64,000 bases of DNA from Stomoxys calcitrans (lineage: Eukaryota > Arthropoda > Insecta > Diptera > Muscidae), in assembly GCF_963082655.1 (NCBI RefSeq), contig NC_081554.1, positions 64,074,602 through 64,138,601 on the forward strand, written 5' to 3'. Within the stretch, counting starts at the first letter, position 1. Each line of letters starts with the position of its first letter. The position numbers and the translations under genes are program-made. Under the pieces are notes generated by a model, which ran no database searches, was not told where the DNA came from, and saw only the letters and a list, made by a program, of their open reading frames with translations. Of this stretch, positions 1 to 11,263 are shown one piece after another.

Positions 1-140
1 CATTATTCTGAGTTTTATGTATTTGGGTTTGAAAAACTTTCATATAGCTCTTAAAAAATCACCTATACTTTATGGGATCACAGATTAATATTTCGATGTG
101 TTTCAAACGGAATGACTAGATCCTATGGTAGTGTTTTTTC
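1..140 (+). repeat. 3' end of a tandem-unit repeat element
   Basis: The stretch from about 90 carries the end signature seen at other copies here: 'atttcgatgtgtt', then 'aaacggaatgac', then a 'cctatggt' motif. It therefore looks like the last part of a family-A element (the noncoding calyptrate-type repeat with ~150-bp internal units). The left part runs out of the window. There is no coding content. Confidence 0.5.
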
Positions 141-149
141 AAAAAACGA

Positions 150-1170
150 TGAGGAATAGAAACGGATTTCCCTATGTTGACTATCCCCACAAAGGTTTAA
201 AGGACCATGATTTGCGTATCTGCACCTAGAATGTCTGCATTCTTTATGGGGTGGAGTGTTCGTACTGTCTGATGTATCGGAGAAGTACAGGGCAGACATT
301 ACTGCCTTACAGGAAGTGCGATGGCTTGGGATGGGTTCCACAACAACAACACCGAGTGATGACTCCCTATATTGTAGCTGGCATGAAACGAAGCATGAGG
401 AATAGAAATGGATTTCCCCTATGTTGACCGCCCCCACAAACGTTTAAAGGGCCATTATTTGCATATTTGCACCTGGAATGTCTGCATTCTTTATGGAGAG
501 GGTGGAGTGTTCGCACTGTCTGAGGTATTGGAAAAGTACAGGGCTGACATTACTGCCTTACAGGAAGTGCGATGGCTTGGGAAAGGTTCCACAAAAACAA
601 CACCGAGTGATGACGTCCTATATTATAGCAGGCATGAAACGAAGAAAGAATTTGCCTGTGGGTTTTTGATTAGTCAGAGATCGAAACACTTTGTATCCAG
701 CTTTACTCCGATGAATGAGAGGCTAGCCACAATCCAGATATAGACCAAATTCTTCAACATGAGCCTCATTTGAGCCTATGCCACGACGGAAGATAAGGAC
801 GAACAGACCAAGGATATTTTCTGCGAGCTCCTAGAGCGAGAATATGACCTCTGTCCCCCCCATGATATTAAAATCGTTCTGGGAGATTTTAATGCAAAAA
901 TACGGAAGGAGGACTCATTTGGTCCAACAGTCGGAAAATTTAGCTTTCACGAGATAACGTCCGATAATGGCTTGAGGTTAAATGATTTCAACGCAGCAAA
1001 GAACATGGTGGTTAGCAGCACCAAATTCCAACATCGAAAGATTGACAAAAACCAAATAGATCACGTTGTGATAGATGAAAGGCATTCAACCAGCGTGTTA
1101 GATGTACGATCGATCCGAGGGACGAACATCGATTCGGATCTTTACCATGTTGCAGCAAAGGTTAGCAAAC
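150..1170 (+). pseudogene. RTE-clade LINE, endonuclease part (dead)
   Basis: This encodes an APE-type endonuclease like the 'craniofacial development protein 2-like' ORFs of RTE-type LINEs. The enzyme would nick the target DNA to prime reverse transcription. Visible motifs are TWNV near 470-480, LQEVRW near 560-580, GDFNAK near 885-900 and an IDHVVID...SDLY block near 1050-1145, where the usual SDH histidine has become Leu. The frame from 408 stops at 743, and the match resumes in frames to about 1170. The first ~246 bp (150-395) are a diverged direct duplicate of 396-643. The body is cut at about 1170 by an antisense LINE and resumes at about 2790. Confidence 0.75.
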
Positions 1171-2780
1171 GTCTTAGGTTAGGTTGAAAAGAGGGTGCTG
1201 ATGTTAATCTGCCCCATGCCACTATAGACATACATCTAAAGCAGTAATTGGCCTGTAGTGCGCTCTAAAAACTTAAAAGTAACCTCGAAAAAGAAAATCT
1301 AACTTTAGAATTCAGTTTGATTGATTGATTATTTTCCATACCACTCCTCTAAGTTGGTTCATGTCAGGTATTGTGTCCCCACCTAAGTGGCAGAATCTGT
1401 TAGACGCTAAAGCCGTGCAATGACTAAGGAAATTTTCCAAGGTATTATCATCTGCACATGCTATCACTTGCGTCAGCGATTTCACATATGTGAGCTTTGT
1501 AATTTTATGTGTCCCTCGTCTTCTAACGATCTGTATCCCCCCATGGATTTTCGCCGTCCTACTGTCCGTTTCGCTCGGACATGGTTCCTTTAATGCATTT
1601 TTGAATCAGAGGAATTTGTCCGCGACTGATTTGTGCGACTGTGGGAGACCTGAGGACTGGAGGCATGTACTGGCAGAATGCCCGTACTATGCAGACATTA
1701 GAGATTTAGAAGCTATGGGGATTAGCGAGGCGTTGTGGGATTTCAGTAGGGCCCTTGAGGACGAGACGACTGTTGCAAGGCTGGCCAACTTTTCCCGGGA
1801 AGTATTTCTTAGGAGGCAGACTAGACTTAGTGGAGGGATGAATACACGCTAGTTATCCATAACGAGGTGTTGCTGTGCTGGCGCGACTGTGTGATTTGAT
1901 GCTGCGCATGACATGGCCTGGAACCTGCCTTGCCCATGTTGATGCAGCGGCGTTTGCCCATTGTTGGTTCCCTTAGCTGTTGTGGTTGTGATCGGTCACC
2001 CGTGAGGGTTGACCGCCCATGTTGATGCTGATTTATGTGGCGTAGCCCGTGAGGGCTACCGTGTCCTTTTTGTGTTTTGTGTATATCGTCCTGTTGTATG
2101 TTTGATGCATACTTTTGTATGCAGGCTTGAGGTCAGCTTAGGGCGGTTTTTTCTCATTCAGGTGACCAGTCCGGAACTGTTTGGGGTTCAATGATAGTAG
2201 TCTTTTAAGGCTACGACGTCTGACTGGAGACTTTAATCTGGTACCACGGGTGTCAGGAGCCCCTGGAACTTTGGTTCCAGCCTAACAATTGTGAGGCCCC
2301 ATTGGGGAGCAACGTGGTAGCTGTGGTTTGTACCCAAATCGCTGGTAGAGCATAAGCTCGGCGTGGAGTTGCGTTTTCAACCGGGTGCCGTGACCCATAG
2401 ATCGGAAGGAATTTTAGGTAGTGCTCCGCTCCTAACCAAGGATGTGAACACGTCCAAATACGTGGGATCAAATTGGTACTCATGTGTGGGTTACCACATG
2501 TGGGGCGTTGGTAGACGCATTGTATTCACCCTTGGGCCTTGGGCCTCGCAGGTTTTGGCCGTGATGGCAGGTATCTGCGTAAAACTCGACATTCGTGTCC
2601 GTTTCGCTGATTCATAGGGTTACCTGCGCATTCGTCGTCCACGCCCTTAACTCGGACAGCGTCGACTCGAAAGGCTTTGGGTTAACCAAGTTTACTGGCG
2701 GCAGTCCTCTGGCCTTCACCGCCAAATCGCCTGCCCTCTCAATCCCCCTTACTTCGTACGAAAAGGGAAATGTACGATTT
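1171..2780 (-). mobile_element. 5'-truncated antisense LINE (RNase H to 3' tail), interrupted
   Basis: Read on the minus strand, 2780-2609 gives the end of an RNase H domain (ERAGDLAVKARGLPPVNLVN), and 1562-1171 gives the 3' untranslated region, ending in the 'aacctaaccta' tail at about 1175. The same family occurs on the plus strand at 5992-6901 and antisense at 11264-11890. The copy sits inside the RTE-clade LINE and is itself interrupted at 1576-2595 by an R1-like LINE. Its own target duplication is not clear; 'gcaaac' occurs near both edges but is weak evidence. Confidence 0.7.
1576..2595 (+). mobile_element. 5'-truncated R1-like LINE with 13-bp target duplication
   Basis: The insert starts inside the C-terminal end of a LINE ORF2. 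The frame 1490-1852 contains a zinc-knuckle-like CDCGRPEDWRHVLAECPYY motif typical of R1/I-type elements. A noncoding 3' region runs from 1853 to about 2595 and lacks a long poly(A). It is bounded by the direct repeat 'tgtccgtttcgct' at 1563-1575 and 2596-2608. The flanks rejoin into one antisense LINE, so this insertion is younger than its host LINE. The clade is judged by motif only. Confidence 0.75.
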
Positions 2781-2789
2781 GACGCTGTA

Positions 2790-4864
2790 CATTGAAATGC
2801 TGCAAACAGTTGGCAACGGCATACTCTACTCGCCTGACCCAGTTGCTTGAAGAAAGCACTTCTTGACCCGATAGTAAAGCAGCGCAATGGCAAACCATTG
2901 GCCTCTACATTGAAAGAGCCGCTACATCCGTACTTGGGTACCAAAAGCCTCCCCCAAGGAACCCATGGTATGACGAGGAGTGCCAAAAAGCTACTAAAGC
3001 CGATAATGTGGCATACACGGCAACATTACAGTCAGTAGCAACATTCGAAATGAAGGAGAGATATTGGAAGAAAAGGAGAGAGGAGAAATGTTTCTTCCGC
3101 AAGAAGAAAAACGAAATGGAATGACGTGAGTGTGAGCGAAATTCTACCAAAGCATTAAAAATCAAACCGATGGCTTTGGTACAGGCACATTCTCCTCCAG
3201 AGTCAAAGATGCAAATCTGGCAACTGATACAGATAGTGTGCTTAGGATATGGAAAGAACACTTTTCCCAGCTGCTGGTATCCGATGATGGTGGCCATGAG
3301 CATACTAGAAAAACAAAGCCTGAAGATGGTGTAGAATGTGTACCATTTAGTCAAAACGAGGTTCATGTAGCAGTGACCCGGCTGAACAACAATAAGGCAG
3401 CAGGAGCCGATGGGTTGCCGACTGAACTGTTTAGGACCGGAGGTGTGGCATCGGCGGATTTTGGCTAAAAGAACGCATTCCCAATAAATGGAACATCAGC
3501 ATAATAGGTCCCCTCCACAAGAAAGGAGATAAGACGGAATGTGCCAACCACAGAGGAATAAGTATCCTCCCATCGTATACAAGATACTATCGAGCGTACT
3601 GTGAGAAAGATTCAAGTCGAAACTCAACGAAATAATTGGGCCCTATCGGTGTGGCCTTAGACCTGGTAAATCCACCATAGACCAGATTTGTACGCTGCGC
3701 CAAATCCTGGAAAAACTCGAGAGGTACAAATCAACACCTGCCAACTTTTCGTTGCTTACAAAGCCGCCTTCGACAGCCCTATAGGTTCAAAGGCATTTTA
3801 GGTCAGATTTGAGTTTGGTATCCCTGCAAAACTCATACGACTATGCAGGATGACGCTTGCTGATACATGCTCCTCAGTTCAAATAGTAAAGAACCTCTTC
3901 GAACCGTTCAATACCAAACGAGGTTTCAGACAGGGAAACAGCCTATCTTGTGATCTCCTTAATATCCTGCTGGAGAAGATTATACGAGATGCAGGTGTGA
4001 ATGACACGTTAATCATAAGAGAACATATGCGTCTTGCCTATGTCGACGACATCGTTATTATCATATTGGTCGGTCACCGGAAGAAGCAATCGCCTTTGAA
4101 AGCGTCAAAAGAGAATCAACGAAAGTGGGTTTGGTAGTAAATGGAAATAAGACAAAGAGGATTATATCAACTACCATAAAGTCCTGTTAACCCATTCAGA
4201 TAAAGAAAAAGGAGATGTTTGGAAACTACAACTCAGCAACTCTATCTCCCTCCGCAACACCGTAACCGAAACAAACGACACCAGTTTTGAAATAAAACGA
4301 AGGATAATATTGGCTAAAAGATGTTATTTTGGACTGAGCAAGCAGATGAGGAGCAAAGCCACCCCTCGACAGACAACAAAATTACACCATTCAAAACACT
4401 GATACTACTCGCGCTGTTATGGGTTCCAAAGCATGGGTACTTGTGAAAGCAGATGAGATAGTACTTGGAGTGTTTGAGAGAAAAATCCTTTGTAAAATAT
4501 ATGGACCAGTTTACGTTAATGGAGAATATAAGCGTCATATGAACCACGAGCTGTATGATTATGCTAGCATAGTTAAACGCATCACAATACAACGTTTGCG
4601 TTGGCTAGGTCATATTGTCAGGAAATATGAAGAAGCCACAGCAAAGAAGTCTTTTTAAGGCGACCATAAAAGAAAACGCAAAAGGGGAACACCAAATTTC
4701 CGATGGCGCGACCAAGTGGGGTGCTACATTTCGAAACTGTTAGAAATTGGAGAAGAAGCGCAGAAGATCGAGGCGCTTGGGCATCTATTCTAAGTTCGGC
4801 TAGAAGAATAAATTTTCTGTAATGGCCAATTTAAGTAAAGAAAGTAGGTTAGGTTAGATTAGGT
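2790..4864 (+). pseudogene. RTE-clade LINE, reverse-transcriptase part (dead)
   Basis: This continues the element begun at 150. From about 2801 the linker (YQKPPPRNPWYDEECQKA, about 2929-2982) leads into RT. RT blocks include LNNNKAAGADGLPTELF (about 3385-3435), the Y-V-D-D catalytic box at 4039-4050 inside 3850-4137, and C-terminal blocks near 4419-4658 (GAKAWVL-like, then QRLRWLGHIV). It ends in 'aggttaggtt' near 4850-4864. Several stops and frameshifts break the frame (for example at 2863, 3120, 3466 and 4138), so no enzyme can be made. It would copy RNA into DNA at nicked target sites if intact. Confidence 0.8.
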
Positions 4865-5991
4865 TGAACAAATTCGGACAGTCTGAATCTTATATACCCT
4901 CCACAATGGATCGCATTTGTCGAGTTCTTTGCGCGGAATCTCTTTTTAGGCAAACAAAGAATAACAAATAAGATATGTTATGCTATTGGAACTATATAAA
5001 GTTATAGTCCGATTCGGACCATAACTGAACTGAATGCTGAACATTGTAAAAGACATTGTGTAGTATTTCAGTTCATTCGGATAAGAATTGCGCCTTGTAG
5101 GAGCTCAAGAAGCAAAATCGGGAGATCGGTTTATATGGGAGCTGTATCAAGGACAAGATCGATTCAGACTATATTCGACACGAATGTTAAAGGCCATAGA
5201 AGAAGCCGATGTACAACATTTCTGCCAAATCGAATAAGAATTGCGTCCTCTAGAGGCTCAAGAAGTCTAGACCCCAGATGGGTTTATATGGCAGCTATAT
5301 CAGGTTATGTACCGATTTGCGCCATACTGAGCGCAGTTATTGGAAGTCACGACAGAACACTTCATGCAAAATTTCGGCCAAATCAGAAGAGAATTACGCC
5401 CTCCAGCGGCTCAAAAAGTCAAGATCCAAGATCGGTTTATATGGCAGCTCTATCAGGTTATGAACCGATTTCAACCATAATTAGCACAGTTGTTGGAAGT
5501 GGTGCCAAAACACCACGTGCAAAATTACAGCCAAAATTACAGAATTGCGCCCCCTAAAAGGTGGAGAAGCCAAGACCCTGGATCGATTTATATGGCATCT
5601 ATATAAGGTTATAAACCGATTCGAACCATACTTAGCACAGTTGTTGGAAGTGAAATCAAAACATCATGTGTAAAGTTTTAGTAAAATCGGACAAGAATCG
5701 CGCCCTCTAGAGGCTGCAGAAGTCAAGATCCAAGATGGGTTTATATGGCAGCTATACCAAAACATGGACCGATTTGGCCCATTTACAATCCCAACAGACC
5801 TACACTAATAAAACGTACTTGTGCAAAATTTCAAGCACCTGGCTTTACACCTTCGAAAGTTAGCGTGCTTTCGACAGACAGAGACGGACGGTCGGACAGA
5901 CGGTCGGACAGACGGACGGACATGGCCAGATCGACTTTAATTGACATAACGATCAAGAATATATGTACTTTGTGGGGTCTAAGACGAACAT

Positions 5992-6901
5992 CCGTTATGG
6001 CCCGCACCCAAATCCTCATCGTTTGGGTGCCGGGCCATAACGGAGTAAACGGAAATGAAAGGGCAGACGATTTGGTTGTGAAGGCCAGAGGACTGCCGTC
6101 AATAAACTTGGTTAATCCAAAGCTTTTCGGATCGACGCAGTCCGAGTTAAGGGAGTGGGCGACGAATGCGCATGCAACTTTGTGGAAAAGCGAAACGGTC
6201 GGTAGGACGGCGAAAATCCTATGGAGGATCCAGATCGTGAGAAGACGAGGCTATTACTGAAAGGAAGCTATTGTTGCCCAAAAAGTAATTGCGGATTTTT
6301 TTAAAGAAAGTAAATGCATTTTTAGTAAAAATTAGAATGAACTTTAATCAAATATACTTTTTTACACTTTTTTTCTAAAGCAAGCTAAAAGTAACAGCTG
6401 ATAACTGACAGAAGAAAGAATGCAATTACAGAGTCACAAGCTGTGAAAAAATTTGCCAACGCCGACTATATGAAAAATCCGCAATTACTTTTTGGTCAAC
6501 CCAATATAAGGCATCAGTATAGCCATTGGTATCATCACGGGACACAGAGGACTACAAGCTAACTTATGTAAAATCGGTGCGGCAAGTAATAGCATGTGTA
6601 GGGCATGCGGGGAAGATGATGAGACGTTGGAGTATTTCGTTTGTCATTGCCCGGTTTTCGCGATACCGGCACTTAGGTGGAGACACAATACCAGACATTA
6701 ACCAACATGGGGAGTTTTATTGAAAACAATTAAAGATTTCATAAGTGGCACGGAATTCCTCACTTAAAATTTTCTTTTAAGAGGTTACATTTTAGTTCTT
6801 AGAGCGCACAACAAGCGGATTACTGGCTTAGGTGTATGTCCATATTGGCATGGGGCGGATTAATATCTACACCCTCTTTTCAACTTAACCTAATCTAACC
6901 T
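5992..6901 (+). mobile_element. 5'-truncated LINE: RNase H, zinc knuckle, 3' tail
   Basis: The frame to 6260 includes IVWVPGHNGVNGNERADDL, the C-terminal RNase H signature of I/R1/Jockey-type LINEs. After the MITE at 6271-6504 the protein match resumes and reaches a C-x2-C...C-H-C-P knuckle near 6595-6650. The 3' untranslated region ends in 'aacctaatctaacct' at 6901. It lies inside the end block of a family-A element. 'agacg' at 5982-5986 and 6902-6906 marks a short, decayed target duplication. Confidence 0.75.
6271..6504 (-). mobile_element. mariner-derived MITE
   Basis: This is a 234-bp element with the mariner terminal repeat (ttg-ttgcccaaaaagtaattgcgg at left, its inverse at right), flanked by TA at 6269-6270 and 6505-6506. 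It is an internal-deletion derivative of the mariner at 42871-43834, inserted in a LINE 3' region. There is no coding capacity. Confidence 0.9.
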
Positions 6902-6965
6902 AGACGCATATTTCGAGGTGCTTCCCCCATCCTATGGTGGAGGGTATAATAAAGTAAAGTAAGTA

Positions 6966-7560
6966 AGTAAAATTTTTCAATGACTTCCAAGAGTCACGCA
7001 AAGTATGGTCCTAATCGCTTTGAAACCTGATATATTGGGTTGCCCAAAAAGTAATTGCGGATTTTTTAAAAGAAAGTAAATGCAGTTTTAATAAAACTTA
7101 GAATGAACTTTAATCAAATATACTTTTTTTACACTTTTTTTCTAAAGCAAGCTAAAATTAGCAGCTGACAACTGAAAGAATGAAATTCTAGAGTCACAAG
7201 CTGTGCAAAAATTTGTCAACGCCGACTATATGAAAAATCCGCAATTACTTTTTGGGCAACCCAATATGTAGCTGCCATATGAACCGATCTGCTGAATTGA
7301 CAACATCTAGAGGGCGCAATTAGGCTGTAATTATGGGGGTAAAGTTTTCTTGTGATTTCCAGTAGCCATGTCAAATATGGTCCAAATCAGTCTGTAAACT
7401 GGCATTGCTCCGATATAAACTGATAGCAAGATTTGAGTTTATGAGTTTTTAAATGACACATTTCTATACGATTTGGCTGAAATTATAAACGTGGTATTTT
7501 GGTATGACTTTTAACAGCCATGACAAGTACAGCCTAATCCTTGTATAACTTGGCCCATGC
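6966..7560 (-). repeat. Family-A unit array, antisense, split by a MITE
   Basis: Antisense ~150-bp units are recognisable from 'agctgccatatgaaccgatct', 'ctagagggcgcaatt' and 'atggtccaaatc'. The MITE at 7035-7264 interrupts them. The units are strongly diverged and noncoding. Confidence 0.6.
7035..7264 (-). mobile_element. mariner-derived MITE
   Basis: This is a 230-bp copy starting 'ttgggttgcccaaaaagtaa' and ending with the inverse, flanked by TA (7033-7034, 7265-7266). It has the same structure and orientation as the copy at 6271-6504, and is inserted in a family-A array. Confidence 0.9.
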
Positions 7561-8811
7561 CATCCATGTTTCACGGTACGAAAATTGGTCACTCAGGTCA
7601 CTGCATGAGAGAACATTGGTGAGAAGCCTGAGGTGACCAAAGCCTGAGGTGTGAATAGGAAGCACGACCTCAGCAATAGTAATTCAAGCTTATTGCCAAA
7701 CAAGCTACCGAATCTTTTGGATAGCTTAAATATTTCCTTTAACAACGTTGAATCCACAAAAAATGTCTATGGGGCAAAATTTGTTAGTTTTTCCTGAAAA
7801 AAAAACCCACACACTTGCCTTTCTACTTTCCGATAGCAAACTTGGCCTTAAATAAAACCAGTTTTCCAAAGCCATCATATTCATGCAACTTGCATGCATA
7901 CCAAAGTAGGCTGACAAGAAAATTCAATGCTAATTAAAAGCAACTTTCAACATTTCGAGTGACACATTTGAAATTCTTAAATCATTGTTGCTCCCATTAC
8001 ATAGAGTACGTGTTCATCTACGGTCCACTTACCCTTCTTGGAAATCACAGCACTATTGCTGTGAAGAACCCTCAGCATTCAATTATCTGCACACACAAAA
8101 CCGACCAACTTACATCCTTGGTCGATCGCATTTGACAGGATTTGGAATGGACCATTCCACTCTCACATAGCTACAGGACAAGCAACTGACTTCACAAGGA
8201 CATGGTGGAACAGAATGGGAAGGGGGTACTTCTGAGATGTTGTGCTGTATTCATGCTTTGTTTAACAAATGATTTCAATTTCATTAACGCTTTTGTGTTG
8301 ATGATTTAGTGGAGACCATTGTCATTTGGGTTTGGAGATGGTCCTTGAGTGACTGTTGGTGAATGGTAAATGGTGAATGTTGACGTTTTTACTGTTGAAC
8401 TCCTAATGTTTATTTAGCTCGTACCACTCTCTCTCTCTCTCCCTCACTCTCTCTCCCCCCTTCTCCATGTGCCCATCCATTTTGTCTTATCTATGGAATG
8501 TGAAAGGACAAGACCATACTCATTTGCTAAAGTATGATAAAGGCATTCAAGAGTCTTTCCCGAGATCCATTAAAGCCCTACCAATGCTAATGTCTTCACT
8601 GCTGCTGACACTGTGTAAATGCCATTCAGTTTTAAGGTGGCAAAGTGAAGCAGAGCCAGGAATGTGAATGATAGTTTTGTGGTAAAAACACAACAAATCA
8701 TGGAAAAGGCCGAGAAGACATTAGAAAAGTGTGTCTAATGGAAGCACCATTATTACAGAATTTAATATGAAATTTAATTTAGATTTATCTTCAGAGGTTT
8801 TTTTTTTAATA
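7561..8811. other. Apparently single-copy noncoding DNA
   Basis: I see no match to the repeats elsewhere in this window and no convincing coding frame (longest about 66 codons, low quality). A CT-rich simple tract lies at about 8429-8465. The sequence near 7740-7960 and 8470-8670 is of balanced composition, so an unrecognised exon cannot be excluded. Confidence 0.4.
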
Positions 8812-9537
8812 CCCACCACCATAGAATGGGGGATATATTCATTCAGTCATTCCGTTTGCAGCACATCGAAATTTGGTACAGATGCAGTCTTTTTGCTGCA
8901 CGCAGGTTAAGTTCTTGAATGGGCCAAATCGGACTATATTTAGATATAGACCGATCTGACGATTTAGGGTCTGAAGTCCATAATAGCTGCATTTATTATT
9001 CGATTTCGCTGATATTTTAAGCAAAGCGATTTTTTGAGTCTACCGACATCCGACACACATATGGTTCTGATCGGACTATATTTAGATAAAGCTGCCATAT
9101 AGACCGACCTGCCGACTTAGGGACTGAAACCTATTAAAAAATCCAAATTTTGCCCATGAACATTCCACTCAGGAACAGGGGCAAACTTCTCATATATTAA
9201 TGAGTGCAGTCCTATTCAAGTTTAAGCTCAATGATAAGGGGCCTACTTTTTATATCCGAGTCCGTACAGCGTGCCGCAGTGCGACACCTCTTTGGAGAGA
9301 AGTTTTACATGGCATACTACCTCACAAAATGTTGCCAGCATTAGGAGGAGAAAACCACCGCTGAAAATTTTTACTGATGGTCTGATGGTGATGGCCAGGA
9401 TTCGAACCCAGGCATTCAGCGTCATAGGCGGACATGCTAACCTCGTCGCTACGGTGGCCTCCCATTAAAGCTGCATTTATTATTCGATTTCGCTGAAATT
9501 CGAAACAGTGACATTCGTCCTAAATATGGTTCAAAAA
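8812..9537 (-). repeat. Tandem-unit element (family A/D type), antisense, split by a SINE
   Basis: It begins with the inverse of the family end ('aatacccaccaccatagaatgggggatatattc') and continues with antisense units containing 'agaccgatctgacgatttaggg' and 'gctgcatttattattcgatttcgctg'. The latter phrase occurs before (8988-9010) and after (9470-9496) the SINE, which confirms that the SINE split one array. Confidence 0.65.
9139..9463 (-). mobile_element. tRNA-headed SINE
   Basis: On the minus strand it starts 'ggaggccaccgtagcg' and has an A-box-like segment. A B box ('ggttcgaatcctgg') follows at about 9396-9408. The body holds 'cagcggtggttttctcctcctaatgctggcaac' and ends in 'cccatgaacattcc' (inverse) at the left. 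'attaaa' at 9133-9138 and 9464-9469 is the likely target duplication. Related copies lie at 26982-27304, 57683-57968 and 60054-60331. Confidence 0.8.
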
Positions 9538-9546
9538 TAGTAGTTA

Positions 9547-9784
9547 TTGGGTTGGCCAAAAAGTAATTGCGGATTTTTTTAAAGAAAGTAAATGCATTTT
9601 TAATAAAACTTAGAATGAACTTTAATCAAATATACTTTTTTTACACTTTTTTTCTAAAGCAAGCTAAAAGTAACAGCTGATAACTGACAGAAAGAAAGAA
9701 TGCAATTACAGAGTCACAAGCTTTGAAAAAATTTGTCATCGCCGACTATATGAAAAATCCGCAATTACATTTTGGGCAACCCAA
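9547..9784 (-). mobile_element. mariner-derived MITE
   Basis: This is a 238-bp copy with TA flanks (9545-9546, 9785-9786). The left terminus reads ttgggttggcc, one base off the family end. Orientation is as for the copies at 6271 and 7035. Confidence 0.9.
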
Positions 9785-9786
9785 TA

Positions 9787-10003
9787 TTTGGTCTGCTGTA
9801 ATTTAAATTCCATCAAACTTTAGCAAATTTTAGAACATTTCGAAAAATTTTATGTTATAGGCTAGTAAAATTTAAAAATGAGATGAAATATAAAAATTTG
9901 TGAAATATTTGCGAAATTTTTAAGCTTGTTTTAAAAATTTTAAGCAGCAAAAAATATTTGCTATTTTAGCAACAAATAATTGCTGCCCCATTTTCAGCAG
10001 ATT
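9787..10003. other. AT-rich noncoding stretch with short dyads
   Basis: This stretch is rich in A/T and repeated 'tttgctg'/'cagcaaa' words that pair with each other ('gcagcaaaaaatatttgct' near 9943-9962). It may be the edge of a small foldback or MITE-like element whose right part became part of the tandem array at 10004-10465. There is no coding content. Confidence 0.35.
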
Positions 10004-10465
10004 TTCTGCTGTTTCAGCAAACATTTTTGCTGTTTTTACTAACAAATTTCAATGAGTGTACGTGCAACAGCAAAGTGAGCTACCGAAAGCGGCCTAGGCG
10101 TAAATGCGTGCAAGACGGAAGTAGTTCTGCTGTTTCAGCAAACATTTTTGCTGTTTTTACTAACGGAATTCTATGAGTGTACGTGCAACAGCGAAGTGGG
10201 CTACCGAAAGTGGCCTAGGCGTAAATGCGTGCAAGACACAAGTAGTTCTGCTGTTTCAGCAAACAATTTTGCTGTTTTTACTGACAAATTTCACTGAGTG
10301 TACCTGCAACAGCGAAAGTGGCCTAGGCGTAAATGCGTGCAAGACACAAGTAGTTCGGCTGTTTCAGCAAACATTTTTGCTGTTTTTACTAATGAAATTC
10401 TATGAGTGTACGTGCAACAGCGAAGTGGGCTACCGAAAGTGGCCTAGGCGTAAATGCATGCAAAT
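10004..10465 (+). repeat. Four-copy chimeric tandem repeat (121-bp period)
   Basis: The word 'gagtgta.(g/c)tgcaacagc' recurs at about 10054, 10175, 10296 and 10404, spaced 121, 121 and 108 bp. Each unit joins a noncoding piece ('ctgctgtttcagcaaacatttttgctgttttta') to a LINE-coding piece that translates as RATAKWATESGLGVNACKT. The third unit lacks 13 bp. The last LINE half runs on into the LINE body, so the repeat grew at the truncated 5' edge of that LINE. Confidence 0.8.
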
Positions 10466-11263
10466 GCACAAGAAGTTCTTTTCAGCAGCAGATGGAAGCT
10501 ACCTACAGTGGCACCTTCGTCTTCTTGGTAGGCGAGAATTTTTCATATACCGAAAGCACAAAATACCTGGTTTTTGCTGGACAGGAAATTGAACTTTAAA
10601 TGCAACATTTTGGAAAGAGCATGAAAGGCCACTCTTGCCCTATACACCTGCAAGAGAGCCATTGGCAAAAGTTGGGGGGTTTAGACCGCTCGCCATGCAT
10701 TGGGTATATACTGCAGTTGTCAGACCTAAAATGCTATATGGTGTTATGGTCTGGTGGACGGCGCTTCAAAAGTCCAGCTATCGTTCAATAGTAAACCGAA
10801 TCCAAAAGATGGCTTGCATCACAGCGGCACTGAGGACGACACAATCTGATGCAATGAATTTAATGCTGCATCTAATGCCTCTGGACATTGTGGCTATACA
10901 AATTGCTGCGACTACTGTTGAGAGGTTAAGGGAGCTTTCTCTTTGGTCATATGGTGGCTACGGGCAACGGTGTTAGCCTTGATACAATGTCGGATGTTTC
11001 AGGCAGTGTGGATTACACGTTGAGTGAGCTGCTTTTTGATCAAAAGATTTGTACCACTATTCCAGATAGAGCCGATTGGCACTACGATATCTCTGGTAAC
11101 AGAAGTAACATAGACTTCTATACAGATGGTAGGCCTTGGAGTGTACTAGTTGGGGGCACACTGCACAGCCACCCAATTGCAACATTGCTTCCACTCTCTA
11201 TTTATTCTGGCAATGCTCTGCGGTTCAAACTGTGAGAGCAATGCATATACCGAGTGGAAAGTT

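Larger units (their letters stand above)
4870..6965 (+). repeat. Tandem-unit repeat element (family A), interrupted by a LINE
   Basis: It begins near 'aattcggacagtctgaatcttatataccctccac', a diverged copy of the family start. It then carries about five degenerate ~150-bp units (5090-5760), each with 'agatcggtttatatgg.agct', 'accgatt..accata', 'cacagttgttggaagt' and 'aagaattgcg.cctctagaggct'. The end block (5875-5985, then 6902-6955) has the 'gacagacggacgg' run, 'tttgtggggtctaagacga' and 'cctatggtggagggtata'. A LINE 3' fragment splits this end block. Open frames here (such as 5135-5557) are repeat shadows, not genes. Confidence 0.75.

Noticed and set aside
5135..5557. 140-codon plus frame with repeated 'GSRSLDPR.VYMAA' pattern
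   Set aside because: Shadow of the same noncoding unit, as also at 46008-46283 and 58204-58468.
9380..9450. Candidate tRNA gene on the minus strand
   Set aside because: It is the tRNA-related head of a SINE, present in several copies with a SINE body attached.
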